From assembly GCA_025642065.1 (NCBI GenBank), contig JAODUP010000329.1, positions 124,001 through 188,000 of the forward strand: a stretch of 64,000 bases of DNA. Direction: 5' to 3'. Each line of letters begins with the position of its first letter. Position 1 is the first letter of the stretch. Position numbers and translations under genes: made by a program. Of the stretch, positions 24,501 to 35,880 are shown in pieces. This DNA is from Paralvinella palmiformis (taxonomy: Eukaryota; Annelida; Polychaeta; Terebellida; Alvinellidae). The notes below the pieces were generated by a model that had not been told where the DNA came from, made no database searches, and was given only the letters and a program-made list of their open reading frames with translations.

Positions 24501-26540
24501 TGGCCTGTAGGTGAGTATAGAGCTAATATTGTAATACTAACAGACGATCTGACAACAGTCCGCCAATACGCGAAAACAAATCAGTGTGAGTCTGGATATT
24601 TGATAGGATTTTGGAACTTGTGTCATTGTTATTATTATTATCATCATCATCATCATCATCATCATTACAGCCAGCCTTATTCGAAACAAAAAGTATGCAT
24701 TCCAGAGTCCATTACAGGACTACACTGATTTCGTTTTTGGGAAATGTTATAACTGTTATGGTTTGAAGAAGAAAACAATATTATGCTGTACTGCAATGTA
24801 TTTAATTAATTTACTTAATGTAAATTATTTACTTCCGTCGATATATATACAATTTAGCCTAGGCCAGACTATGCCTCTGCAAGCCTAGAATATACCCATC
24901 TAACGTGGTAGTCAGTCTCAAACGATGTCTCGTTAATTGATGTGTATCAGCGAAGTCGTGTACTGGGACTTAATTTTAACAATAAATTGGTTGAAGTTTC
25001 AATCTGTTATCAAGACATCACAAATATTTGCCCTTTCAGGCTACAGTCTAATATTTTTACTAAGTAAAGTTTTTCTGGTTGAAGTAATAAAAGCCTATGT
25101 GTTTAGAGTTTTAAGATTTAAGTCAGTTAGATGACGCCCCAATAAAATGTTGGAAAAATTAAGTAATTATTGTGTATATCACTCAACACTACTGATATCA
25201 TGGGGGTATAATCTGCCCTGAGGGGTATGAATTGGCCTAGGTCAATTTATACCCGGAATATAAATTGTCCTCGGCCATAATGTACCTGGAATATAATCCT
25301 TTAACCCCAGGTATAGTCCGGACTGGGAGTATACTGTGGCCCCTTACATCGGTAACAAAGTGAAACTGGTCATCATTAAAAGACACACTGTACTCAGTAT
25401 CACAAACATATAATGGAAGTTTGATAAATACCGGTGGCAAAGTAAAACTTTAAACCATTAAAATCACGTTCTATTCACGGGCACAGTCCGATGTACATAT
25501 TCTGCAGTGTACAGTATGGTGGACGTCCGCGAAGCAAGTCATTAGTTATGCAACGAGCGCCCGGTGATTGAATTGGATAGAATACAAATCCATCGATAAA
25601 TCGATATTGAACACGCAATAAGACTAACACATTGCAACATTTGGTATAGAAACCACACTTCATCGAGAATCCTAAGATCAGATCAGACCAGATCAGATCA
25701 GATCAGATCAGATAAATTTATTTAGAGTCGATAAGGGCGTAACAATAACATTATTGACAATCGCTATTACATCGACATAAATAAGTGTGTGCAATGAGGA
25801 TATGATTTCATAGAGATGAAATATTTATGATAAAATGAAAAATATAGATATTCATACATAGAATATAAAATACTTATTTTATTTTATGCACCATAACTAC
25901 ACTAATAACCTTGAAGGAAAAATAGTTGTTAAGCATTTCTGGGTTTATTACTAAGAAGATTGTTCCCAATTAAAATGGCTGCTAATAGTTTGGTGTGGGT
26001 CTGGACGATTCAAAGAATTATTCTCCGATTCGTTTGTAGCATACCAAAGATCATTTGGTCTTTGAGGATACCACTCAGACACACATTCTTTAAACACACA
26101 TTAACACGAAGTGTACAAGTAGGATTGATCCAATTACAGTCTCTGGATCCTAACGGTAACTTATATATATAGCAGTTTGGAGTTAGGTGTCTGAAATAAG
26201 TTATTATCTGTGTTGGTACATCTTGTCTGTCGTAATTTTTTTGTCGATGGTTATATTATAGCAGTATATTTATACATCCAAACTATAGGATGTCTATGGG
26301 GCGCCTCCGTGGTCTAACTAGTAGCGCGTTGGATCACAGATCACTACCACCCGAGTTCGAACCTCGGCGTGGTCATATCTGAAGGGTGTTTCATCTTTGA
26401 CTTCGCTTCATTGCCTTTGGAGGTCGGTCGGCCCATTTAGCCTACCGAGTGCACAAAGTGGCCGTAAGACATCAATCAATCATCAACAATATCGAATATT
26501 TATGGAATATTGTCATCAGCTCACAAAAAGCGCGCGCGCG

Positions 26541-26587
<47 letters not shown>

Positions 26588-26890
26588 AATTGTCCTCTAA
26601 GTAAACACCCATATGGCATCCGTCGAATGATGCATCCGTTTAAGATGTTTCCCTTCAGGTGCTTTATTGTCGATCCATAATTTTACATATAATATTGTTT
26701 TCTTCTCCACCTTAGATATCGAGATGTTCTATTCGATCCGTGCTCCAGACGGTCGCGCGATCCGTACAAGACTGTGTATCATAAAGCTCCAGAAGAAGAA
26801 GATTATTCCGATCCCGCTGTATCCATACAAATCGACGAGGCCAACTCCGAGACGAAACTGTTGAAAAATGCCGAGCCAACACAAGTTTGA
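18951..26890 (+). CDS. LRR single-pass membrane protein, three coding exons, 522 aa
   Basis: Exons are 18951-20182, 24349-24510 and 26716-26890; both introns are GT-AG and phase 2. The protein has a hydrophobic signal peptide (about 1-20, ending VVC). A cysteine-rich LRR N-cap (CPGGC to SCPHASC) comes next, then about 14 LxxLxLxxNxL repeats (residues about 58-385) and a C-terminal cap whose CDCNLNW is in exon 1 and whose remaining cysteines (CSTPHQLKG, MSC) are in exon 2. One membrane helix spans about 441-464, followed by a 58-residue cytoplasmic tail. The joined frame restores the cap, which supports the splicing. The tail has Tyr residues in YKTVYHKAP and EEEDYSDP, and ends E-P-T-Q-V, a class I PDZ-ligand pattern. 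The architecture suits a neuronal or epithelial adhesion or receptor LRR protein. No specific orthologue is recognised and ligands are unknown. The ATG at 18951 is chosen because it opens the signal peptide. Confidence 0.9.
20617..21785. mobile_element. GAATTGG-rich TIR element, split by later insertions
   Basis: The left end CAGACATGGGGTCAATTCC (20617) and the right end GGAATTGAATTGACC then GCATGTC (about 21785) are inverted. The internal words TTAATTTATGGATTTAATT and GGAAACTTCAAATTC match the reverse strand of the copies at 43796 and 48193. About 800 bases, including a SINE, sit between the halves. Confidence 0.55.
20881..21078 (+). mobile_element. tRNA-derived SINE (GGGCGCCTCC family), full copy
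   Basis: Box A TGGTCTAGCGGTAGC (20892-20906) and box B GTGTTCGAATCTC (20934-20946) sit at tRNA spacing. A conserved body follows (TCATCTTTAACTTCGCCTC, GCCCATTTAGCCTACC), then a CATCATCAT tail. The flanks share TCTATAT on both sides. Confidence 0.85.
23291..23515. repeat. Minisatellite, 63-64 bp unit, about 3.5 copies
   Basis: Units start at 23291, 23354, 23418 and 23482, each beginning ATGCCGCGATACGAG and including CACAAGCTTGTG, an internal palindrome. Copies are nearly identical, so the array is young. The apparent proteins on both strands here are repeat translations. Confidence 0.92.
24349..24510 (+). CDS. LRR gene coding exon 2: rest of C-cap and membrane helix
   Basis: Acceptor CCTTTTTCCAG, donor TGTAG|GTGAGT. 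Encodes CSTPHQLKG, the final cap cysteine, and a helix of about 24 residues (VSLIIAATVVFVSGVTLL core). Confidence 0.88.
25676..25712. repeat. GATCA pentanucleotide microsatellite
   Basis: About seven units of GATCA with one C substitution (GACCA). Confidence 0.9.
26298..26490 (+). mobile_element. tRNA-derived SINE (GGGCGCCTCC family)
   Basis: Same head and body as the 20881 copy, with box B GAGTTCGAACCTC and the tail CATCAATCAATCATC. No clear target duplication was seen. Confidence 0.82.
26529..26585. repeat. GC/GT compound microsatellite
   Basis: GCGCGCGCGCG followed by a long GT run, 130 bases upstream of the last LRR exon acceptor. Confidence 0.9.
26716..26890 (+). CDS. LRR gene coding exon 3: cytoplasmic tail
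   Basis: Acceptor CTTCTCCACCTTAG. The frame opens YRDVLFDP, runs through an acidic stretch with tyrosines, and ends EPTQV before TGA at 26888-26890. Confidence 0.85.
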
Positions 26891-26995
26891 GGATCTGATG
26901 AGGAACAAACGAGCGGAGAAGAAATAGTTATTTTAAGAATTTAGTCATTAATAATATGTTTTTTATGGTAAAGGAAAATGTTCTTCTGTGTGAGT

Positions 26996-27033
<38 letters not shown>

Positions 27034-27790
27034 TAGATAGGTAGATAGATAAACCAATTAAGGCAACGAAAAATAGCTTCCATAAAATTAGAGCTACCAA
27101 TGTTTTATTCAACTATAATATAGAATACATCTGTAGTATTTTGTTCAAAACGTATTCCTGTCTCATAATGTAATTAATTAATTAATTATGTGATCCATTA
27201 TAAAGGTAACCCCCAAGTCTATAGTTATATTTTTATAACAAAGATATTTGATATGGAATAGTTATATGTAAATTTGTATTGTAAATGTTATGATTATACG
27301 AAATGGGTTTTGTTTACTGTTGTGAGTCATTTATGATCAATTTTTTAATAAATTATCCCTAAATATTTCATTTAATAACTGCTTAAATGGTGTGTGTGTG
27401 TGTGTGTGTACGCGCCCGCGCGCGTGTGTGTATACAATGACGTGATTAAAAACGATTAAATTATAAATGACACATAGCTCTGATGATCCGTAGATAAAAC
27501 ACATACACACACACGCGCATACGCATACTAGTTGGGACCAAAGGTCATGCATGATGCGGACAAAATGTGTCATAACGTTTCCGTATTACAGATCAACACA
27601 GAGATTAATTTCGCGCGTATATATTATTATTATTATTTATTATTATACCAAACTTATAAAGCGCTCTTTTCATACTTAAAGTTAATCTGTATAAATTTTC
27701 AGGTAACACGTCTATTGTAACTGAGAGTTAACACAGATTACTTGAACATTTCAGATAATATATATATTACCTGATTATACAAATTAACTG

Positions 27791-27836
<46 letters not shown>

Positions 27837-28671
27837 GCTGTTTGATGATCATAGGTTATAAAGCAATATTCAATCAATAGTCAATAGCAGATTACAATGA
27901 CACATGGGCGCAGACCCCGAGATGTCTGGTAAATACCGTTATGTACCACCTTCACTTTTCTAATAATAACTCTCAGAATTATGCACGTGTGTAAAATAAA
28001 CCTGTGAAGTGTCTTAATTAACCTATTTCAATTAATGAAAAGTAATCATCACAACATTATAGAAGCATCCCGCGCTAAAAGATACAAACTAAGTTTTTGT
28101 CGAAGGTCAAATATTCGGTGAATTAAGTGCAATAAGTGCATATTAGGTACAATATCATGAAAGTGATCATCTCAATGACAAATACGTATACAAGTTAACG
28201 AATCCTTATCTAATGGGTGTCTGATAATATAGATAACACTACTTTAAGTGCTGAAGCACAGACACACACAGACACACACACACACACGACTTCTACTATC
28301 AATTGGTTATACTTTAACTTCAGATCGAAGTGTGTTTATGTTGTTCTAATTATTAATTTATATAATGAAGTAATCATAATTTTAGTGCCTCTATAACTAT
28401 ATTCGTTTCGTTCATAAATGTGTTCGTAGTTTTCGCTGAAAAGAATTTCAATGAATATATCATAATGAAATAGACTGGAAATTAAGATGAAGTTTATGTT
28501 TCAAGTCTCCAGAAATATGTGTTAGGGAAATAACCGTCCCGGCCTTCTCTATAACCGGGATAATATTTTTAAATTACCTATTAAATGTGTGATTAGGGCT
28601 CGAAAGGTAATCCAAGATTTAAATATTATTGTGAAATCTGTTATAATAGCATAGTTGGTTGATTAACAATA

Positions 28672-28705
<34 letters not shown>

Positions 28706-29376
28706 CTGTGTGTTGTACGAAAATGCAAAACAACAATAGCTACAACACAATTCTCTGGACATTTCAATTTTCCGGTGACGTCCTATTGATGTCCAAGAAA
28801 CTCGATCCAGTATGGGTTTCATTTCTATGTGTACTCAGTAAAGTTGGCGATTTTTATTTTGGTACAAAATGTTATATATAAGTTATAGTAGAAAACAATT
28901 CTGCACAGTGTCGAAACCTGACCCTTTTCAAGTTATATTTCATTATTCAGGATCTGACCACAGAAAATACACGCAGTTTGTTTCAGGTTTCGATTTCAGG
29001 CGACAATTAAAAACCTTTTTGACATTCCGCGCATTTCTGGAATTCTTCCAAAATCTGCAGAATAATATTATATACTTTTAAGGAGGTTACATTTACAAAA
29101 TAGGTTGGTTTTAATTTACTCGAGCCGGAAGTTTTACAAATTTACCCGAATTCGTCTGTTTAGAAGCTATAGTATAGGAAATAAGTCACAAAAATCTTTT
29201 CGGTCACCCTAAATTAAGGAGTCATTATTATAATCATTCGGATTGATTGGAACGGGTGTATTATTAATTTAAAGACCAATTTCTTTAGTTCTTTCATGTC
29301 GCCGATAAAAATCAACGTACAGAAAGGAGCGCAAAAACCACTCAATTACAATCTTGTCTCTTAAAACAAATGACAG
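26891..29376. other. 3' flank of the LRR gene and intergenic DNA
   Basis: GT tracts (26999-27031, 28676-28707), a long TA tract (27791-27833), a CA tract (28258-28287) and the TTATAAAG-family repeat fragment at 27644-27688. No gene recognised. Confidence 0.55.
27347..27352 (+). terminator. Candidate poly(A) signal of the LRR gene
   Basis: AATAAA about 457 bases after the LRR stop codon and the first canonical signal seen. The 3' end itself is not visible. Confidence 0.4.
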
Positions 29377-29547
29377 AATAAAGCAAAAGGAAAACCGATT
29401 TACGAAGATCTGGCTGAAGTTACTGGCACGGAACAGCGATCAAAAGAAGAACAAGAAGAAAACATGTCCTCGATTAAATATGAAGCCACAAATATTTATA
29501 ACTGCTGGGTTAATTTTCTTCGACATCATTTAATTATGATTTTATAA
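29377..29547 (+). CDS. Orphan exon-like frame with a receptor-tail look
   Basis: After an acceptor-like context (CTTGTCTCTT, then GACAG ending at 29376), a 56-codon frame runs to TAA at 29545-29547. It contains KPIYEDLAEV, a charged EEQEEN segment, IKYEA and TNIYN. Spaced tyrosines in acidic or hydrophilic context are typical of cytoplasmic tails of surface receptors. The phase at the acceptor would be 0, which does not fit the phase 2 donors of the LRR gene. No upstream exons were found, so this may be a relic or a chance frame. Confidence 0.3.
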   Translation, partial: NKAKGKPIYEDLAEVTGTEQRSKEEQEENMSSIKYEATNIYNCWVNFLRHHLIMIL

Positions 29548-30159
29548 ACTTAAAGTAGTACATTGTTGAAAACGAGATCCCTGGAAGACTCACCCCCCCC
29601 CCCTCGCTCATCTAACAATAATACCGAAGTGCAATAATATCGAAGAACACGACATATGTTTTGCGAGACTACCACATAAACCTAATCCACCCCTCCCACA
29701 CCAACGGAATGTCAGCACCGGCTAAGCGGGAGACGCCAGAAATCCCGTAGTACCAGCCGTGTACACATTCACATGACCTAAATACACCATATAGTCCGGA
29801 TCAGATCCGTAGCCAATAACGGGCCGACTGCTAGATTACTGAGATAACAAAGTCTGGCAAAGTTGTAGGCGTCCGAGTCTCTGGAGCTTGAGAGCGGGTC
29901 TCCGGAGCAGTTTTGCTGCGAATCTGTAAAACGGGCCGATTCGATTACATGCGGGAAAAGGGGAGTCACTCCCCAACGATATTTGTTGACGTACTTCCTG
30001 TACTAGTTCGTAATGGGGTCTTATTGGGGGGAGGGGCCACCAACAAAGAATTCCCGAATAAAGTATTCCAAATTAATTGACCGCGGTTTGATGTTTTAAT
30101 TTTCCATCGCAGCAGGCGAATTGCTTACTAATTACCGATTCTTACCCGATCAGCCGGGA
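29548..30159. other. Intergenic DNA between the two genes
   Basis: C-run at about 29590-29602. The sequence becomes GC- and CpG-richer toward 30160. No gene recognised. Confidence 0.5.
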
Positions 30160-30466
30160 GCAAGAGCGACCCCCCCCCTCCGTCCAGGGCTTCGCGAGCT
30201 TGTAGTTTGAGATAAAGACATTCGGCTTGCTGGAACGAACGCGTTTCTGGATGGCGTCGATTGACTCATCTCTGGATCATGTGAGATGTTTTAAGACTAA
30301 AATCAGATTGGTTCGATAACGATGAAGGCGGCGTGAGTGTTTAAATTTGGGCGAAAAGATCCCCGATCGAATTGCGTGGACTGTTGATTGCTCGTACGGT
30401 AATATTCGTCCGGATCACCGCTCTAGTAAACAGACTTTGATTGCCAGGACAGCTGCCAGTTTTCCG
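30160..30466 (+). promoter_or_regulatory. Probable promoter and noncoding first exon of the nephrin-like gene
   Basis: Clearly GC- and CpG-richer than the rest of the window (CTTCGCGAGC, AACGCGTTTC, ATGGCGTCG), with an AP-1-like TGACTCA at 30262-30268. It ends at TTTTCCG|GTAAGTAAAG (donor GT at 30467), which could splice to TATTATCTCTTACAG (33971-33985) ahead of the start codon exon. No start site is directly visible. Confidence 0.4.
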
Positions 30467-32931
30467 GTAAGTAAAGGGCTCTAACAATCATACAACGTAC
30501 TTCCTTTGTATTTACTGGGCTGGGTAAAGTTTATTTATGGCTTATAATAAATACCGCGTTAGTGGGAGTGGCCATTTCATTGATGATGTAAACTTGCAAG
30601 TCTATGTCTTATAATGTTATAATTATATATTTTCGTCAAGATTACGCCTTTACTGGTTATCAATGTATGCTATAGATCTAGTCACTAGTCTAGTGTATCA
30701 TGGGGATGACGATGATCCAGAAGAATGATTTAGGTGTGGAATACCTGCGTCGTTCTATATAATAATATTAATTATAGTTGTTAACGCGGAATAACGGTGA
30801 GTTGTCTTAACGACGTTTAGAAAACTCACGCAGTGATGGGCCGTAAACTGAGTAGCGAATGTTAAGACTACCTCAGCCTGGCTCATGTTTAGAGTTAGTC
30901 CGTCCTCGTAGCAGGCACGGATCAGACGAGGATTGTGAGCGTGTCTTAAGACTTTCTTAACTGGACCTAATCATATCAATCAAACTATCATTTTTACTAT
31001 GTAATATGTCTATATAGGTAATAGGAATTTCTTCATTGTTGTATGCTTGTTCAGAGCATTCATCCTGAATATGGAAATCTATGACGCGTCCTGCGTGTTC
31101 AGTGTTTACATAAGAGTGACGGAGGGGAACTTCATTATTATAGACTACTTATTTACTTCCAGAACCCTTGGGACTTGGGTATTTATAATTATAGTCAAAT
31201 ATACAAGGACACAGAACCATTCCATTGTTTTCAAATGTTTTGCTAATCACATCTACTGATCTAGATCAATTTGTTTTTAAACTGCGCCAACAGCTAAAGA
31301 CGCCACGTTGCTGATTGCCTAATGAATTGTAGTTTTAGCTGTTGATTAACTGCTGTTCTAAGGCGGAGGATCATTCCAGTTTTTTTTTTGTGTGTGTTAC
31401 AAAACCATCCAAGCCGTAATAAGCCCCAAAGACCAAGTTTTTGTTATAGCAATTACCATTTCCTTGTAGGCCCATTATTTCAAGCATTTAAAAAAGTACA
31501 GGTAATTTGTGTCCTGCATCATGTGTAAATATGGGGCGGCTATTCACTGCCTGAAGTCTGAACAGTGTTGGAGGAATGGTCTGGCTTTGAAAGAAAATTG
31601 TGTTATCTTGCCGTCATGGAGATGTGGATAATTGCAGTTATAATCAGGAGACTGGTGCCACAAGAAGACAACAGATGGCAGTCTTGATCAGCTGGTGTAA
31701 ACAACTTTGTGTTGGATGTTAATTATAAACTTGTGGGTCATTTGGAAAAGCTGTGAATCAAACTGATTTAAAATCTTAGCTTAACAAGAGACTGTTTAAA
31801 TAAGCCTAAATAGGATGTCTTATGAGATTGTATTTGAGTTCTAGATCCCATATGCAAATACAAAACTAATCTCCTAGTTATTTCGTTAATTGTGAATATA
31901 GTTAATTTTTATTTATCATTGTAGTATTTTATAACCGTGTATAGGTTACAGGATGTTATAGATAGGCTGTCTGATGGAACTAAATAAACAACCTTTATTA
32001 ATATTAAAAGTGCTGTAGGTGCTCCCTCAGTACTTGTGGTAGTGCAATATGTTGATACTTTAAGGTTCTGCTATCAAATCCAGGTTTCTATTGGATGTCT
32101 CATCTGATTATGCCAATGTCATATGTTACGGGTATGACCAGCACCAAGTCCTATTTTTCAGTCCCATTAGCATTATTTCTAATAGGGAATCTTGTTCCAT
32201 TGTCAAAATTAGATAACTTTACACAGATTCATCAGGATTGTGAATTTCTATTGACACTATAAATATATTCTTGACTAATAATAGTGTGTCACTGTGAGAG
32301 GATAAAGTAGTCAATATTCTGTAACCTACACATCCCCATGTGTACTGAGTATTCCTAAACTGTGTTTGAACAGGGTAAGGGGTGTGATAAGGTCATGGCC
32401 ATTCTTGAGATCTGCTAGTAAAGGAGGGGGGGGGGGCGTTTACTTAGCATTATGATATCTGCTAGCAGTGCACCAAAATATTAGTATGGTAGTACTAGTA
32501 CATATATGTTTCAAAAATAAAGCCAAATTTTTTTAAATATTGCTTTTTTATTATTTAAAAAGCATAGGTGCTAGATATTATTTAAACACCTGATTACAAA
32601 ATGAAAATCCTGAAATGAATATGGGTGGAGGTCACCCAAAAATCCTTCCAGGTTGATTCTGTGATTTCCATACTCCACATCCAGACCCCATATGAAGTAT
32701 ATGGCTGCAGGAATATGTCATAAATATGCTATTATAGCATATTTATATCATATACCTGGAGCATGAAGATCTTAATGTATACATGTAAAATATTGTAACA
32801 GTTATTTATTGGTACTACAATAGTCCATCATTAATACTATTTTATTTGTATTTTACAGCCAATATTTAGTCATAGACATAATATATATATAATTATGAGA
32901 TAATACATATTAATTAATCCTGACATATTAC

Positions 32932-32973
<42 letters not shown>

Positions 32974-33314
32974 TCAACAACAAATGGGCTGTGTCTATTA
33001 TAGTACCATTAGCTAGTTTTATAAAGTTTGTGAAAACTAAATCCACCCAGACTCCTATATGAAAGTGGTAATTAGGAATTATGTTCAGATAAGCCTTTGA
33101 CTGTTAATATGTACTAAGCCTAACTCTAAACACCTGGAATTCATCATACCCGGTTAGCAACAAATATTGTGTGACATTTAAAAAAAGAATCCTTTTCACA
33201 ATCCTGTTTAGTGTTTTAATGTGGCGTCACAATAAATAATGCAACAGCGTTATGTTTTTGGAAAGAACGTTTGCTTGCGTGTGGGGGTGTGTATGTATGT
33301 ATGTCTCTCTTTCT

Positions 33315-33390
33315 GTGTGTGTGTGTGTGTGCCTGACACAAGCTTGGCATGTTATTTGACACACACACATACGCGCGCGCACGCAGAGAG
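33315..33390. repeat. GT and CA/CG microsatellites with inverted symmetry
   Basis: A GT tract (about 33315-33331) and a CACACACATACGCGCGCGC tract (33360-33379) lie about 30 bases apart and could pair. Confidence 0.7.
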
Positions 33391-33985
33391 AGAGACTACT
33401 GTCATCTTGTGTGTGGTTAAACAAAGCCTGGACAGTGCTAGCTGCCAGTCACATGATTCCATTTATTGCATGTGAAAATTCGTGGAAATAGATTATTTGA
33501 CAGCTGTAGAGTGTTTCAGTTATGAAGTTAATGGCGTTTAACAGACTGTAAATAATATACTTTAGATCGATTTTTTACAACATTTTGCATCACCCCGTAG
33601 CTGTCTGTTTAATTTATTATATCAAAAAAAGCACTGATAATGTTTACATTTTTACGTTTACACTTTTGTAGCAAATTTAGAAGATGAAAAATATAATTTC
33701 CATTATGTATTAAATCTATTTTTTTACTGTTGTTGTAAACATAACATTTAAATATGAAGTGAATATCTTCAATCAGAAATATTTATATTCAGTTAGTAGA
33801 TTTAACATCTTCTCGAATAAGTTCAGCAAATATATCATGCAAATTAGCTGTGCTTTACCTAAAAAAACCTTTCTTATTTACAATCATGAAAAGTTTACTT
33901 GTGTATTATTGGGAAACAAAGTAAGCATTTTATATGTTGTTGACAGTTTTAAAATAGGAGTCTTTTTTTATATTATCTCTTACAG

Positions 33986-34205
33986 TTACAGTATGATGTG
34001 CAGAAAGTGTGATTTCTCAGAAGAATGTGAAAGAGAAATTGTGATTTTGTGGGGATAATATTCACGAGAGCTAGAAATCACACTCGCTGGCTTGATTCAC
34101 CAACAAATTATGAAAATGTCCAGAGGAACCTGTCAAGGCTGATGCTGACAGCTACAGATTTTAATTTTAAAAATAAGAAATATTGCTGACACGCCTACTA
34201 GTACA
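33986..34205 (+). other. Probable 5' UTR part of the nephrin-like start exon
   Basis: Preceded by a pyrimidine-rich acceptor (TCTTTTTTTATATTATCTCTTACAG). It contains upstream ATGs before the ATG at 34206, so translation could be moderated. Inference from splice signals. Confidence 0.4.
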
Positions 34206-34317
34206 ATGGATAACAATGAAAGAAAACGTTGTTGTTGTTCAGGAAGGGAGAGATTATCTGGATCGGTCTACAGAATAGTTTGTATAATAGGAATTCTATG
34301 TCTCTGTGTACAAAAAG
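34206..34317 (+). CDS. NPHS1: Nephrin-like exon 1: signal peptide
   Basis: The ATG opens a basic, cysteine-rich N-region (KRCCCC) and the hydrophobic core IVCIIGILCLCV. Donor CAAAAAG|GTAAGTGG, phase 1. A 3.1 kb intron follows. Confidence 0.8.
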
Positions 34318-35846
34318 GTAAGTGGTATAAATGTTTATTTTTTTTAAATTCACATGAATGTATTTGAATAAGCGAGCAACACGATTAAGCTAATTAAATG
34401 TTTACATTTAAGGATAATAAATACATTATAATATTATTATTACAGTATAATCTTATTGATTGATGTTGATGTGTTAATTACAGATATTGAATTGGTCAGT
34501 ATTCATTTAAGTAAATTTACGTATAATTCTTTGTTAATGCTATAGACCAGACGTATCATGTTTTTGTGATGCTATGTATAGCACCTGTATATCGTAAGTG
34601 TACAGTAATTCACACTACCTATAGTGCAGGATTAGTATCACAAAGTGGGTGGAGAGTTATATGAACGCATATCAGTACTGTACACAGTATTTACTGAGAA
34701 ACCGCACACACATTCCTTGCCATAAGAAACCACTTATTTGTTATATAGCTTGTGGGTACAGCTGAAATCGGGGTGTTTCCTTGGCAATCGATCATTTCTT
34801 GGGTGCTTTCTATCGTTACTTGGGTGCTTTCTATCGGGTTGGGCAGTGCGCTGAAACCGTGATAAGATATTTAAAACATAAAATTAATCATCTATTTCAT
34901 TCGACAATTAAAAAACCGGAAAAAGTCTGAAGCCAGAAAAAACACACCAGGAAAGTTGACAATTCAATCACAACTTAACATTATAATTTGAGAGGTGCAT
35001 ATTTTTTAAAGTTATGTCTCTTGTAGATTTTTAATATCTCTTAGTTAACCATGGCCAGAATGATCCTTGGGTAATTTAAGTAACTGTCTCTTACCCTTTT
35101 AAAGTAATAATTATTTAGCCAATGTTAATAGAAAACACGGATCTTGACATTTAAAAGGCTTGTGCATAAGTGTCCAAAGTTCAATGGACTTTATTATTGA
35201 CTATTAAGTTTATTACAACCAGCAACATTTTGGTAATAATTTGTAAAGATTGTCAGTCAGTATTTTAGTAAGATTGGCAGGTTTAAATCGTTTAGTTCCA
35301 ACAAGACGAATCCCAAATGGACAAGTAGAATTTTAGGGAGTTTCAACAAGACGAAACTCATCTGAATGAATTTATTAAAAAAATGAAACAGTCATAGCCT
35401 CATCATAATAACCCTAAACCTTGAATTATGAGAACTCGCGTTGTTAGCATTAGTGTTGTTGGGTTTGTCTTGTTAGAATGTGTCATGTTGGGTTTGTCTT
35501 GTTAGAATGTGTCTTGTTGGGTTTGTCTTGTTCGAGGGTTTGTCTTGTTGGGTTTGTCTTGTTTCAGGGTTTGTCTTGCTGGGTGTGTCTTGTTGGGTTT
35601 GTCTTGTTAGAATTTGTCTTATTGGATTTGTCTTGTTAGAATGTGTCTTGTTCCAGGGTTTGTCTTGTTTCAGGGTTTGTCTTATTCCAGGGTTTGTCTT
35701 GTTGGGTTTGTCTTGTTGGATGTGTCTTTCCAGATTCGTCCGTTTGGGATGACACTGTTTGACCTGACCCCTAGGTTATATCTCATCTGGATTAAACCAT
35801 ATTAGCTCAGATTAACTATTAATTTTCTGTAAAACATTAAACCCTG

Positions 35847-35880
<34 letters not shown>

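Larger units (their letters stand above)
24511..26715 (+). other. Intron 2 of the LRR gene
   Basis: Contains ATC and GATCA tracts, a family of GGTATAAATTG-like words (25200-25330), a SINE at 26298 and a compound GC/GT tract. No coding exon seen. Confidence 0.7.
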
